Assembly (NCBI RefSeq): GCF_000009765.2
Contig: NC_003155.5
Location: 2,790,001 to 2,854,000 of the forward strand
Direction: 5' to 3'
DNA from: Streptomyces avermitilis MA-4680 = NBRC 14893
GTDB taxonomy: Bacteria > Actinomycetota > Actinomycetes > Streptomycetales > Streptomycetaceae
DNA length: 64,000 nt
Shown: positions 53,585 through 63,141 of the stretch, one piece after another
Layout of the letters: every line of letters starts with the position of its first letter
How positions within the stretch are numbered: position 1 is the first letter of the stretch
Notes under the pieces: generated by a model
What the model was told of the DNA's origin: nothing
Database searches by the model: none
Seen by the model: the letters and a program-made list of their open reading frames with translations, nothing else
Position numbers and translations under genes: made by a program

Positions 53585-54349
53585 CTACTCGTCCACGGAG
53601 CGGGCGGTGGCGGTACGGCCGCGGGCGATGGCGAAGCCCGCGGCGGCCAGGCCGAGGACGCCGACGATCAGTCCGGCGATGCCGAGCCCGCGGGCGGTCG
53701 AGTCGCTGTCGGCCGCCTTGGTCTCGGAACTCCCGCTCCCGGCGGCGCTCTTGTCGCTGTCGGCGGCGGACCCGGTGTCCTCCGCGGCGCCCTTGGCGGT
53801 GAGCCGGAGCACCGGCGCCGGGTTCTCCGGCTCCTCGCCGCCCTTCGGCGTCTCCTCGATCCAGCGGGCGACGTTTCCGTCGGAGTAGGTCTGCAGCGTC
53901 TTGAAGGTCAGCTGGTCGGCGTCGTCGGGGAGCTGGCCGAAGGCGACATCGAAGTCCTGGTACTGGCCGTGCCGGATGCGGCCGCCGGTCCAGGTGATCT
54001 CGGAGACGGCGTCGGTGATGGTGCCGTCGTCCGTCTTGACCGGCGTCTTGAGCTTCGTGGTCGTCACCTTGGCACTCCAGCCGTCCTGCGGGGTGACGAG
54101 CACGCCCAGGACCGGGTGGTCGGTGGGCAGGAAGACCTGCACCTTGGTGGTGCTTGCGGTGTCCTCCTCGTTGGGAACCCGGAAGGTCACAACGCCGTCC
54201 GTGGCGCCCTTCGCGGAGCTCTCGGAGTGGACGGTGACGTGCGCGAAGGAGGCGCCCGCCGCGGTGAGGACACCGGCGGCGGCGAGAGCGGTGACGGTGC
54301 CGGCGCGGCGCAGGGTGGTGCGGATCGGGGTGGTGCGGATCGGGGACAT
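53585..54349 (-). CDS. YcnI-family copper-associated membrane-anchored protein
   Basis: The 254-residue protein has a signal peptide ending in ASFAHVTVHS, so the mature protein starts with the His that binds copper in YcnI (DUF1775). The YcnI fold spans residues 38-180 (VVTFRVPNEEDTASTTKVQVFLP; WTGGRIRHGQYQDFDVAFGQLP), followed by a Ser/Asp-rich linker and one C-terminal membrane helix (GLGIAGLIVGVLGLAAAGFAIA) with a basic tail. It probably takes part in extracytoplasmic copper handling with the small membrane protein upstream. Confidence 0.92.
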   Translation of the reverse strand: MSPIRTTPIRTTLRRAGTVTALAAAGVLTAAGASFAHVTVHSESSAKGATDGVVTFRVPNEEDTASTTKVQVFLPTDHPVLGVLVTPQDGWSAKVTTTKLKTPVKTDDGTITDAVSEITWTGGRIRHGQYQDFDVAFGQLPDDADQLTFKTLQTYSDGNVARWIEETPKGGEEPENPAPVLRLTAKGAAEDTGSAADSDKSAAGSGSSETKAADSDSTARGLGIAGLIVGVLGLAAAGFAIARGRTATARSVDE

Positions 54350-54388
54350 GAGTGGGGAAACTCCGTACTCGTGCTGGGGTGTAGGGGA

Positions 54389-54976
54389 TCAGGCGGGGTA
54401 CGGGCTTCCGGCGGGCGGGCCGCGCCGGGACAGGGCGTGGCGGAGCAGGGTCCGGTGGGGGCGGCGGGGGCCGGGCGCGTACGGGCGTGCCGCGGCCGCG
54501 TACGCGGGCAGCGGTGCCGTACGCCACCAGGCCGCGAGGCCCGGGACGAACGCGACGGCCTTGCGCAGCAGCGACCACAGGGCGGCCTCGCCGCGGCGCA
54601 GGCACCAGGACGCGAGCAGGGCGGCGGCGAGGTGTGCGGCGACGGCGTGGGAGGTCATCGCGTGCGGCTGGTGGGCCATGTGCATGCCGTGGGCCGTCCC
54701 CGGCATGGGCATCCGCTCGGCCCGTGGCCGCACGGCGTCGAAGGCCAGGTGCATGCCGCCCTGCACGGTGAGCATCGCGCCGCCGATCCCGGCCAGCGAC
54801 CGCTCCCGGCCGCCCAGCGCAAAGGCGGCGGCGAAGACGGGCAGGAACCCGGCCACGTCCAGCCACACCGGCGGCACGGCACCGGTCGCCAGCGCGTGTC
54901 CCCCGACGGCCAGCAGCACGCACCCGACGGCGAACACCGCCGCGCGTACGGTCCGGACCGTGGGGGATGCGTTCAT
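54389..54976 (-). CDS. Small His/Met-rich membrane protein upstream of YcnI
   Basis: The protein of about 195 residues has three to four membrane segments and a Met/His-rich loop (MPMPGTAHGMHMAHQPHAMTSHAVAAH) that could bind copper. The tail after residue 160 is basic and Pro-rich. It shares strand with the YcnI gene and is separated from it by 39 bp, so a copper-related operon is likely. The start is uncertain: ATGs at 54976, 54994 and 55000 are all in frame. Confidence 0.7.
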   Translation of the reverse strand: MNASPTVRTVRAAVFAVGCVLLAVGGHALATGAVPPVWLDVAGFLPVFAAAFALGGRERSLAGIGGAMLTVQGGMHLAFDAVRPRAERMPMPGTAHGMHMAHQPHAMTSHAVAAHLAAALLASWCLRRGEAALWSLLRKAVAFVPGLAAWWRTAPLPAYAAAARPYAPGPRRPHRTLLRHALSRRGPPAGSPYPA

Positions 54977-55046
54977 CGCGGTGGATCCTGCCATGCACAC
55001 GGGGGTGACGTGCGGGTTTCACGGCATCCGTGGTCCTGATCTCATG

Positions 55047-55065
55047 CCGGTCCGCCACGGACCGG
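55047..55065 (-). terminator. Hairpin after the conflict-system operon
   Basis: CCGGTCC and GGACCGG form a 7-bp stem with a 5-nt loop 6 bp beyond the stop codon of the large leftward gene. Confidence 0.45.
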
Positions 55066-55070
55066 GCGGC

Positions 55071-58000
55071 TCACGAGAGCCACGACGGGGCGGGGAAACC
55101 CTCCACGAACGGCACCACGGGATCGTCGGAGGCCGCGACGACCCACGTGCCGGCGCCGATGGAGACGGTGGGCCGGTCGCCGTGGCCGGGCCGGTGCGCC
55201 GCGAGCCGTACGCTCAGGAGTTCGTCCTCCGCGGGCCGGCGCAGGCGCAGCGCCTCGGCCACGGCGCGGCCCCATGAGTTGCCCCGCACCACCAGGACTC
55301 CTTCGGGACGCAGCACCACCACGGCCTCCCGTACGCGCCTCTTGTGGTCCTGCCCGCGGAGCAGGGGGCGCAGCGCGGTGACGGGGACCGGCCTGCCCTG
55401 GACCCGGCGGAAGAACTCCGCCGTACGGCCGACCGCGTCCTTCGGGGCGAGGATCGCCGCGCGGGTCGCGTCGTCGAGGTGCAGCAGGACGTTCTCGGGC
55501 AGCGGGGCGTCGCGACGCAGCCACAGCACGGCGGACCGACGGGCGGAAGTGGTCAGCACGGCCGTGCCGTCGTTCTCCGGTTCCGACGTGCGGGTGAGCG
55601 CGTCGGGCCGTACCCGGATGAGCCCGGCCGACCAGCGGGAGGCCCGGTCGTCGGCCTGCACGACCAGGCAGAGGACGTCCTGGGTGTGCGGGGAGAAACG
55701 CCAGTTCGGCCCCGTGAGCGAGAGTCGCAGTTCGAACGGGACGGGGGCGCGGCGCCCGGACGGACGCCACACCAGGTCCGTGCTCTCGCCGGCGTCGAAG
55801 GGGAACGCGCGGCACAGGGAGCGTTCCAGTTCGAGTGCGGTCAGCGCCCGCTCCCGTCCCCTGAGCTGACGAAGGTCGAAGCGGCCGGTGTTCTCCATGT
55901 CGAGCGCCGCGTCGAAGCAGTCGCGCAGGGCGCCTGCCAGGCGCCGTCCGTCCGGGTCGAGTTCGTTGAACGTCCGTGCCAGTCGGAGCAGTTCGGAGTC
56001 GTCCGCGTAAGCGTGCCCGAGCGGGGTGAGGACGACGCACACCTCCGTGCCCGCCGCGCTGGTGACCAGGTGCGGGGCGAACCGCAGCAGCGGGCGGCCG
56101 TCAGCGGTGAGTGCCTTGTACGCCTCGGGCGAGATGCAGAGGGTGGGGTGATCCGGGTAGTGGTCCGACAGCCTGCGGAACTCGGCGGAGCGGAGCATCG
56201 CCCGGGTGTACTCGACGCCCACGTCGGACGTCAGGTCGACGGGGTCCGTCTCCAGGGGGCCTACGTGCACGGCCAGTCGGGGCGGAGCCAGTTCACCGAC
56301 GGCCTCCAGTTCCGCGGGGAGCCGGTCCGCCAGCTCGGTGAGGAGGGGGCCGAGCGGGACCGCTTGATCCACGAAGATCAGGCAGCTGTCGTGCCATGTG
56401 CAGGCCGCGAGCTGTTCGTCCGCGGTGACGGCCGTCCCGGAGCGGAGGGTGCGGGTCACCGTGTCGAGGATGCCCACGGCCGAGGTGTACGGGGAGGTGT
56501 CGACCGCGATGACCGTCCGGGCGGCCGGGCCCGGGTGCAGTGAGCTGTTCAGCGCGTTCCGGGCGGCCTCGCGGGCCGCCTCGTGGTCCGATCCTTCGAG
56601 CAGCGCGAGGGCCGCGCGGGCCGCCTCCTCCGCCTCGGCCGGGCGGCCCAGGCGGAGCAGGGTGTGCGCGGTACGGGCGAGGGCCTGGGCCTCCTCGTCG
56701 CGCAGGTGGCGGGTGCGGAAGTGGGCGCGGACCCGGCGCTGGGCGGTGAGGAGTTCCTCGTCCGCTCCGGTGGCGGAGAACGCGGATTCGAGACAGAGGA
56801 GGGCGTTCCCGGTCTCGGCGGTCAGACCGAGGTCCTCGAAGAACCGGGCGGCCCGCACGGCGGGCGCGACCGCCTGCACCGGCTCGTCGCGCCGCAGGAA
56901 GGCCCGGGCGAGGACGAGGGACGCGGTCGCCTCGCCGTGCCGGTCCGCGTCCTCGTGGAAGAGGAGGCAGGCCAGCCGCAGTTCCCCGACGGCCCGGTCC
57001 AGCAGTCCGCGCGCCAGCGTCAGCCGCCCGAGGAGCAGGGCGTTGGTGCCACTCAACGGGCCCTGCCAGCGGGCGACTTCGGGCCAGGACAGGGCTTCGA
57101 CGGTGTGCCACGCGTCGTCCGGCCGGCCCCCCTCGTACTGGGCGTGCGCCAGCGCGGCCACGCCCCAGGCGCCCGGGACGAAGTCCGAGGTCCTTTCCAG
57201 GAACGTGTGCGCCGCCTGCTCGTACAGCGTCCGGTACGGCGTCGTGGCTCCCGCGTCCTGGAGGAGGAACAGCACCCAGGCCCCGAGCGCGGAGCGACCG
57301 GTCCGGTCGAGGAGCGCCAGCGCGTTGGGGATCCAGCCTTCCGGGAGGCGGACCGGCAGCGGGGGCGCGTCCAGACGCCTCGCGAGCGCCGTGCCGGGGC
57401 GCCTGTTCTCGTACATCGTGGCGGCCGCGGAGCGGTAGAAGTCCAGGAGCCGTGCGGCGGCCTCGCCGCGCTCCACGGCGTACGCCGTGCGCCCGTGCAG
57501 GTGGTCGTGGACGGCCCCGTGGAATCCGTACGCGTCGGGCCCCCGGCGCTCCAGCAGTCCCTCGTCGACCAGGGTGTCGAGGAGCCGGCGGGCGTCCGGG
57601 ACCGGGCCCATCAGTGCCAGGGCCTCCGGGAAGGAGAACTCGCCGGTCTCCGCCACGGCCAGCTGATGCAGGGCCGTCGCGGACGCCCACGGCAGGTGGT
57701 CGAGACGGAGCCGGAGAAACCCCTCCAGGCTCAGGGGCTGTTCCCCGGCCCCGTAGAGGAGGTAGGCGAGTTCCGGCGGGTTCGCGGAGTTGAGCCAGCT
57801 GCCCAGCAGCCGCACGGTGAGGGGCCACCAGGTGGTCCCGGAGAGAAGCGGGCGCAGCAGGTCGTCGTCGCGGATCGTGCGGCGGAGGGTGGCTTCGAGC
57901 AGGGTCAGCGCGCCGTCCGCCGAGAGCGAGTCCAGCCAGACCTCGGAACAGTGCGCCGGCAGACCGGGCGGCAGGCCGCGCGCGGTGACGATGACGGCGC

Positions 58001-60074
58001 AGCCTTCGGGCGGTTCGCCCGCGAAACAGCGCAGCAGTTCGGGGGTGCTCGCGTCGTCCACCACGAGGAGCACCCGTTTCCCGCGCAGCGCCGAGTGGAG
58101 CGCGGCCGCGATGTCGTCGGGCTCGCGCGGGATCCCCTCCGCGGGTGTGCCGAGGAGCCGGAGCAGCAGGTGCAGTGCGGCGTCGGGCGGCAGGGGGACC
58201 CGGCGGGACCCGCGCAGATCCACGTGGAACTGCCCGTCCGGGAAGTGCTCGCGCACCAGCCGGGCGACCTGGAGGGCGAGCGCCGTCCGCCCGGCCCCCG
58301 GGGCCTCGTTCCGCGCGGTCACGAGGACCACCCGGCTCCGGCCGGAGGCGATCTGTGCCCGCATTTCCTCGGCGACCGCGTTGTACTCGACGAACACCGG
58401 TGGGGCAGGGGGAAGTCCGTCCGCCCCCGACACCCACTTCTCCCCCGTCTCCGCCAGCCCCAGCAGCTCCAGCGTCCGCCGGGAAGCCTCCGCGAACGCC
58501 TCCCGCTCCCCGCGCAGTTCGCGCGCTCCCTCCGGGTCGTAGGCCGCCGCGGACAGCAGCGCCCGGCCGTCCCCGCGGGACGCCACGTGCCGGGAGATCG
58601 CCCGGTGGATCCCCCACACCTCGTGTGCGCCCAACTGTTCCTGGAGCACGGTCTGGGCCTCGGCCGGCAGCACGAGTTCCACCGGACCCGTGCCGTCCCC
58701 CTCCAGCGCGAACACCCCGCTCGTCACCACCTCCGCCACGTCCGCGGTCGTGGCCTCGGGTACGAGTTCCTGCCGGATGACGTGCAGCAGGCGCAGGCTC
58801 AGGCGGTCGAACGGCGAGCAGAGCACGGCCAGCCGGGCCGCGCGCGGCGCCGCCGTGCGCAGGAAGCCCTTGGCGAGTGTGTCCGGCGGCAGCGGAACCC
58901 CGCGCGGCCGGGCGGGACCCGGCAGGCGTCCGGTCGGCGGGACGAGTACCGCCGTGCAGCCGTCCGGGTCGCCCCGCATCAGCGCCCGGGACCAGCGGCC
59001 CAGGGAGTGCGGGGTGAGCGAGAGGACCGGGATGGGCAGCCAGGGGTCTTCGTCCGGATCCGGCGACACGTCCAGCAGGGGTGGTGGCTCGTGCGGGACC
59101 CGGCTGCGCGTCGCGCCCGGCGCCGCGGGGGTGAACCGCACGGTGGGCAGGTTGAGGCCGCCGCGCCGCCACAGCTTGGCCGGGAGGGGGTTGAGCACCG
59201 CCGTGGGGGTCGCGCCCGCCCAGTCCCTCAGCAGATGCCACACCTCCGGGCGGCGCCAGGCCTTCGCCGTGCAGTCCGAGACCACCACGACCAGGCGGCG
59301 GCCGTCCGTCGAGCGGAGCTGACCGGGAGTGTGCGGACGCTGGGCGGTGTCGAAGGTGAGGTCCGCGACCTGGAGGGTGCGGAAGGCGCCGAGCCGGTCC
59401 AGGACCGCCGCGAACTCGGCGATCGTCTCCCGCCACACCTGCATGCCGGGTGAGCGGTCGACGACCAGCGCGAGGTCGAACCACCGCTCCGGCGCCGCCG
59501 TGAACACCGGGAGCAGTTCGCCGCTGCGGGCGTAGCCGTCGACGGTGGCGTCCATGTCCAGTTGGGCGCGGCGCCCTTCGGACCACGGCCGTTTCCACGG
59601 TCGTAGCGCCCGGGTCAGCTCCAGGGCGTGCGGCAGTACCGCCGCGCGGGGTGCGGCCACCGGATGTCCGCGCAGGGTCGTTCCGCTGCCCGGCAGCCGT
59701 TCGTGCAGGGGGAGGGCGGGCGAGGCGGCCGGGGCGGGGTCCGTGGCGTCCGGGGCCCGTGTGCCGTCGTCGTCCGGGACGGGGAACGGCTGCCGGGGCC
59801 CGGGCGCCGACGGCCGCTGTGCGCGGCCCTCGGTCTCGGGTGTGCCGGTCGCCGTCCGTGCGGGCGCGTCGACCGCCGGGTCCTGGTCCCGTGCCATCCG
59901 CGCCGCCAGCCACAGCGCCTCCGCCAGCGCCGTGCCGTCGAGGCCGGGGACGGCACCGTGCAGCGCGGACAGCAGTCGGGGCAGCGCGTCACCGGAACCA
60001 CCGGAGTCCTCGCCGGAGTTCTCGAAGTCACCGGACATGTCGGAGGTACCCGTCGCGGCGGACCCGGGCGTCAC
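55071..60074 (-). CDS. Giant vWA / STAND NTPase / TPR protein with NaeI-like C-terminus
   Basis: The 1667-residue protein has in order: a helical N-terminal segment and Pro/Ala linker (1-160); a vWA-like domain near 195-400 with a degenerate MIDAS (DRSPGM, VVVVSDCT); an NB-ARC/STAND NTPase from about 560 with P-loop APGAGRTALAL (Lys replaced by Arg) and Walker B VLLVVDDAS; a TPR-like helical array about 980-1190; a cyclase-like domain about 1195-1370; and a C-terminal region from about 1395 that resembles NaeI-family endonucleases, where the usual DXK appears as FELRLS (E-x-R). Both the NTPase and nuclease signatures are altered, so activity is uncertain. The GTG start overlaps the MoxR stop. 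Confidence 0.75.
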   Translation of the reverse strand: MTPGSAATGTSDMSGDFENSGEDSGGSGDALPRLLSALHGAVPGLDGTALAEALWLAARMARDQDPAVDAPARTATGTPETEGRAQRPSAPGPRQPFPVPDDDGTRAPDATDPAPAASPALPLHERLPGSGTTLRGHPVAAPRAAVLPHALELTRALRPWKRPWSEGRRAQLDMDATVDGYARSGELLPVFTAAPERWFDLALVVDRSPGMQVWRETIAEFAAVLDRLGAFRTLQVADLTFDTAQRPHTPGQLRSTDGRRLVVVVSDCTAKAWRRPEVWHLLRDWAGATPTAVLNPLPAKLWRRGGLNLPTVRFTPAAPGATRSRVPHEPPPLLDVSPDPDEDPWLPIPVLSLTPHSLGRWSRALMRGDPDGCTAVLVPPTGRLPGPARPRGVPLPPDTLAKGFLRTAAPRAARLAVLCSPFDRLSLRLLHVIRQELVPEATTADVAEVVTSGVFALEGDGTGPVELVLPAEAQTVLQEQLGAHEVWGIHRAISRHVASRGDGRALLSAAAYDPEGARELRGEREAFAEASRRTLELLGLAETGEKWVSGADGLPPAPPVFVEYNAVAEEMRAQIASGRSRVVLVTARNEAPGAGRTALALQVARLVREHFPDGQFHVDLRGSRRVPLPPDAALHLLLRLLGTPAEGIPREPDDIAAALHSALRGKRVLLVVDDASTPELLRCFAGEPPEGCAVIVTARGLPPGLPAHCSEVWLDSLSADGALTLLEATLRRTIRDDDLLRPLLSGTTWWPLTVRLLGSWLNSANPPELAYLLYGAGEQPLSLEGFLRLRLDHLPWASATALHQLAVAETGEFSFPEALALMGPVPDARRLLDTLVDEGLLERRGPDAYGFHGAVHDHLHGRTAYAVERGEAAARLLDFYRSAAATMYENRRPGTALARRLDAPPLPVRLPEGWIPNALALLDRTGRSALGAWVLFLLQDAGATTPYRTLYEQAAHTFLERTSDFVPGAWGVAALAHAQYEGGRPDDAWHTVEALSWPEVARWQGPLSGTNALLLGRLTLARGLLDRAVGELRLACLLFHEDADRHGEATASLVLARAFLRRDEPVQAVAPAVRAARFFEDLGLTAETGNALLCLESAFSATGADEELLTAQRRVRAHFRTRHLRDEEAQALARTAHTLLRLGRPAEAEEAARAALALLEGSDHEAAREAARNALNSSLHPGPAARTVIAVDTSPYTSAVGILDTVTRTLRSGTAVTADEQLAACTWHDSCLIFVDQAVPLGPLLTELADRLPAELEAVGELAPPRLAVHVGPLETDPVDLTSDVGVEYTRAMLRSAEFRRLSDHYPDHPTLCISPEAYKALTADGRPLLRFAPHLVTSAAGTEVCVVLTPLGHAYADDSELLRLARTFNELDPDGRRLAGALRDCFDAALDMENTGRFDLRQLRGRERALTALELERSLCRAFPFDAGESTDLVWRPSGRRAPVPFELRLSLTGPNWRFSPHTQDVLCLVVQADDRASRWSAGLIRVRPDALTRTSEPENDGTAVLTTSARRSAVLWLRRDAPLPENVLLHLDDATRAAILAPKDAVGRTAEFFRRVQGRPVPVTALRPLLRGQDHKRRVREAVVVLRPEGVLVVRGNSWGRAVAEALRLRRPAEDELLSVRLAAHRPGHGDRPTVSIGAGTWVVAASDDPVVPFVEGFPAPSWLS

Positions 60075-61015
60075 GCATGGGACAGTTCCCGCAGAATCAG
60101 TTCCGCGATGGCCTGGCGGCGGTCGTCACCGGGCGCGCCGTCGCCGGTCAGCAGGTGTACGGCGTTGAGGAGCTGGTCCACGGCGAGGCTCTCGCCGGCG
60201 GTCAGCCGTTCCAGGAACACGGTGATCAGCCGTCCGGTCTCGTCCGCCGCCGCCTTCTCGGGCCCCATGTGCGCCTCGACGACCCGCAGCAGGGTTTCGG
60301 GGGTGGGCAGCGGCATCGTGAAGCGGATGCAGCGGCGCAGGAAGGCGGCGGGGAAGTCGCGGTCGCCGTTGCTGGTCATCACGATGAACGGGAACTCGGC
60401 GCACTGCACCCGGCCGCGGGCGATGAGGTGCGTCCGCTCGCCGCCGTGTTCGCGGACGGGGACCACGTCCGTGCCGTACCTGGCCAGTTCGGGGATCTCG
60501 AACTCGCCGCGCTCCAGTACGTCGAGGAGGTCGCTGGGCAGGTCCAGGTCGCTCTTGTCGATCTCGTCGATGAGCAGGGCCCGGGGGCGGGCGGAAGGCA
60601 GCAGGGCGGTGCCGAGCGGGCCCATGCGCAGGAAGGGGGCGATGTCGTCGCTGCCGCCGGGGCCCTCCAGGCGCTGGGCGTGGATGCGGCCGAGTGCGTC
60701 GTACCGGTAGAGCGCCTCGGCGAGGCTGCTGCGGGAGGTGATGTGCCAGCGCAGGACGTCACCGAGTGCGAGCTCGGCGGCCACCTGTTCGATGACCGTG
60801 GACTTCCCGGAGCCGGCCGGGCCGGTGACCAGGAGGGGGCGGCGCAGGGCGAGTGCCGCGTTCACGGCCTCGGCCAGGCGGGGCGGCGGCACGAACTGCC
60901 GGTGCTGGGAGCGGCGCGGGAACTCCCGCCAGGGCGGGGCGGGGGGCAGGACGACCTGCTCCTCGGCACCGGCCGGGGCCTGTCCGGTCCCGACGTAGAA
61001 GGGCTGCCAGGTCAT
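60071..61015 (-). CDS. MoxR-family AAA+ ATPase
   Basis: The 314-residue AAA+ protein has Walker A VTGPAGSGKSTVIEQ near residue 63, Walker B ALLIDEIDKSDLDLPSDLLDVLERGEFEI near 145, sensor 1 IVMTSNGDRDFP near 212 and an RRCIRF Arg finger region. It ends with the helical lid. MoxR ATPases work with vWA proteins as chaperones or remodellers. Overlaps with the genes on both sides (ATGA and GTGA) mean it is made in step with the caspase-VMAP and vWA proteins. Confidence 0.93.
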   Translation of the reverse strand: MTWQPFYVGTGQAPAGAEEQVVLPPAPPWREFPRRSQHRQFVPPPRLAEAVNAALALRRPLLVTGPAGSGKSTVIEQVAAELALGDVLRWHITSRSSLAEALYRYDALGRIHAQRLEGPGGSDDIAPFLRMGPLGTALLPSARPRALLIDEIDKSDLDLPSDLLDVLERGEFEIPELARYGTDVVPVREHGGERTHLIARGRVQCAEFPFIVMTSNGDRDFPAAFLRRCIRFTMPLPTPETLLRVVEAHMGPEKAAADETGRLITVFLERLTAGESLAVDQLLNAVHLLTGDGAPGDDRRQAIAELILRELSHA

Positions 61016-63141
61016 GTCGGATACTCCCCGTCGGTGGTGGCGCTTTCTTCCTGTGCTGCTTCGTGGGTGAACTGCTCCTGCTCGAACCAGGTGCAGAACT
61101 CGAGCCACTCGGGGCCGTCCCACACCGTGCGCAGCCCGGCCAGCCGCCGTCGGTCGGAGGCGGCCGCGGAGGTGGCGCCTGCCGGGTCGCCGCACGTGCT
61201 CCACTTGTCGCGGTAGGCGCGGCAGAACTCCGCGGGCAGCAGATGCCAGTGGGTGTCCAGGTAGGCGCGTACGTCGTCCGGCACCGAGGCTTCGTCGTCG
61301 GGCCACAGCACGATGGGCGAGGCGGCCAGCAGCCGTTCCATCATGTCCTTGAGCCGGGACGGCCGGTGCGTCAGGGCCACGGCCCGGGTGCGCGGCCCGC
61401 TCATCAGCCGGCCGTAGGTCTCCTGGAACTGCCGGGTGTCCGACTCGCCGAGCCAGTCGGCGCGGGTGCCGTCCGGGCAGGCCCGCATCGCCTCCAGGGC
61501 CTTGCGGGCGCGGTCGTTGATCCACCAGAGGTGGTCGGGCGGCTGGATACGGTCGCTCCAGCGCAGGACCACGTCGTGATCGGCGCCGAGCCGCATCCCG
61601 AAGTCGGTCTCCTCGGGGCGCCACTGGACCAGCAGCGGGGCGGGCGCGGCGATCTCCACCCGGTACAGGGGCGCGCCCAGGACGCGCGCGTGCCGCGACG
61701 CCCAGCGCAGGACGGTGCCGAGCCGGCCCTCGACGCCGGTCCGGTCCGGGTCGCAGGGGAACTCCTCGTGGTGGCGTACGGCGTCCCCGTCGAGCAGCCA
61801 GGCCGCCAGCGACTCGGGCCAGTCGTCGCCGACCGCGGAGTGCAGGCTGACGACGAGTCGCAGGCGCGTGTCGCGGGTGCGGTCCGCCTGTCGTACGAAG
61901 GCGTCGTTGAGGTCGATCTCGGCGTCCAGGTCGGCGGCCCAGCGGCGCAGTTCGGGGGTCCCCGGGTCGACGCCCGTGTCCCGGGCGAGCGCGGCCACGA
62001 AGTCCGCCAGGGGGACGGTCCGTCGCTGACCGGCCCGTGGGCTGCGCAGCAGCAGGTGTTCCACGGCGTCGCGCAGGAGGCCGGTGCCCCTGGACTCGGG
62101 CAGGGTCGCGGTGGACGCGGGGCTCACCTCGGCGAGGGTGCGGCGCAGCAGCGGGGTGGTGAGGTCGGCACCGGGCCAGGCGGTCAGCAGGGCGGTGGTG
62201 CGCACGGCGTCGCGCAGCGCGTCCAGCACACCGAGCGCCCAGGCGCGTTCGGCGGAGGACGGGAGGGCGGACAGCGCGGGCTTCAGCGAGTCCAGGTCCC
62301 GCAGGCCGGTGACTTTGGCCGGATGGGACACCCCGGACGAGTCCGGGTCGCCGCCCAGCCGTTCCAGGGCCCTGGCCAGTTCCTCGGCGCCCACGGGTCC
62401 GAGCAGGGGACCCGTGGGAGTGCTGTGACGGGCGTTGCGGGCCAGCCACAACCGCTCCTGGGCGAGTTGGGCGCCGTCGAATTCCGTACGGAGGATGGCC
62501 TGGCCCTCCGCGCCGCCGTCGGTCCGGACGGCGTCCGCGACGGCCGCCGGGGAGAGGGTCTCGCCGGCCCCCTCGATGCCTTCGCCGCACACCTTCACCA
62601 GGGTCCGGCTGAAGCGGAGTTCGTACGCCTCCTCCTTGGCGCCGGCTCCCATGAGCAGGGCGAGCCGGGTGTCGCCCTCCCTGATGCCGCCGGCCAGGGA
62701 CTTGAGGTCGGGGGCGGCGTTGCCCGCGTAGCAGGTGTCCACGAGGGCGATCACGCCGTCGAGGCCGGGGGTGTCCAGCAGTTGCGACAGCAGCGATCCG
62801 ACGTCGACCATCTTCGTGGGGTTCTCGGGCTCCGAGTCGCCGGCCGCGAAGTACAGGCTGGTTCCGCCGGGCGTGCCGTGGCCGAGCAGCGCCACGACCA
62901 GGACCGCGCCCTCCGCCGCCGCGTGCCGTCCCGCCTCACGTACGGCCCGCTCCACCTCGGCCTGGGTGACGTCGGCGCCGCAGCGCAGGGTCGTCCGCTC
63001 GGGGTGGTCCTTCTCGCAGGCGCCTGCCCAGGGGGCCGTCAGGGTGTCGTGCAGGGACCTGGCCGCCTGTTCGAGCTCCGGGAGCAGGCCGAGGGCGGGG
63101 CACTGGGCCCCGATCACCAGTACGTGGCGCGGCCCGCTCAT
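61012..63141 (-). CDS. Caspase-like protease fused to VMAP C-terminal domain
   Basis: The 709-residue protein has an N-terminal caspase p20 domain (residues 1-210) with the catalytic His in VVALLGHGTPGG near 91 and Cys in IALVDTCYAGNA near 133. A helical middle part follows (SAERAWALGVLDALRDAVR near 310), then a domain that looks like the VMAP-C (vWA-MoxR-associated protein) module near 470-650: RLRLVVSLHS, WASRHARVLGAPLYRVEIAAPAPLLVQW, DHDVVLRWSDRI. In known predictions the VMAP bridges the MoxR-vWA pair to an effector; here the effector, a caspase, is fused to it. ATGA overlaps on both ends. Confidence 0.85.
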   Translation of the reverse strand: MSGPRHVLVIGAQCPALGLLPELEQAARSLHDTLTAPWAGACEKDHPERTTLRCGADVTQAEVERAVREAGRHAAAEGAVLVVALLGHGTPGGTSLYFAAGDSEPENPTKMVDVGSLLSQLLDTPGLDGVIALVDTCYAGNAAPDLKSLAGGIREGDTRLALLMGAGAKEEAYELRFSRTLVKVCGEGIEGAGETLSPAAVADAVRTDGGAEGQAILRTEFDGAQLAQERLWLARNARHSTPTGPLLGPVGAEELARALERLGGDPDSSGVSHPAKVTGLRDLDSLKPALSALPSSAERAWALGVLDALRDAVRTTALLTAWPGADLTTPLLRRTLAEVSPASTATLPESRGTGLLRDAVEHLLLRSPRAGQRRTVPLADFVAALARDTGVDPGTPELRRWAADLDAEIDLNDAFVRQADRTRDTRLRLVVSLHSAVGDDWPESLAAWLLDGDAVRHHEEFPCDPDRTGVEGRLGTVLRWASRHARVLGAPLYRVEIAAPAPLLVQWRPEETDFGMRLGADHDVVLRWSDRIQPPDHLWWINDRARKALEAMRACPDGTRADWLGESDTRQFQETYGRLMSGPRTRAVALTHRPSRLKDMMERLLAASPIVLWPDDEASVPDDVRAYLDTHWHLLPAEFCRAYRDKWSTCGDPAGATSAAASDRRRLAGLRTVWDGPEWLEFCTWFEQEQFTHEAAQEESATTDGEYPT

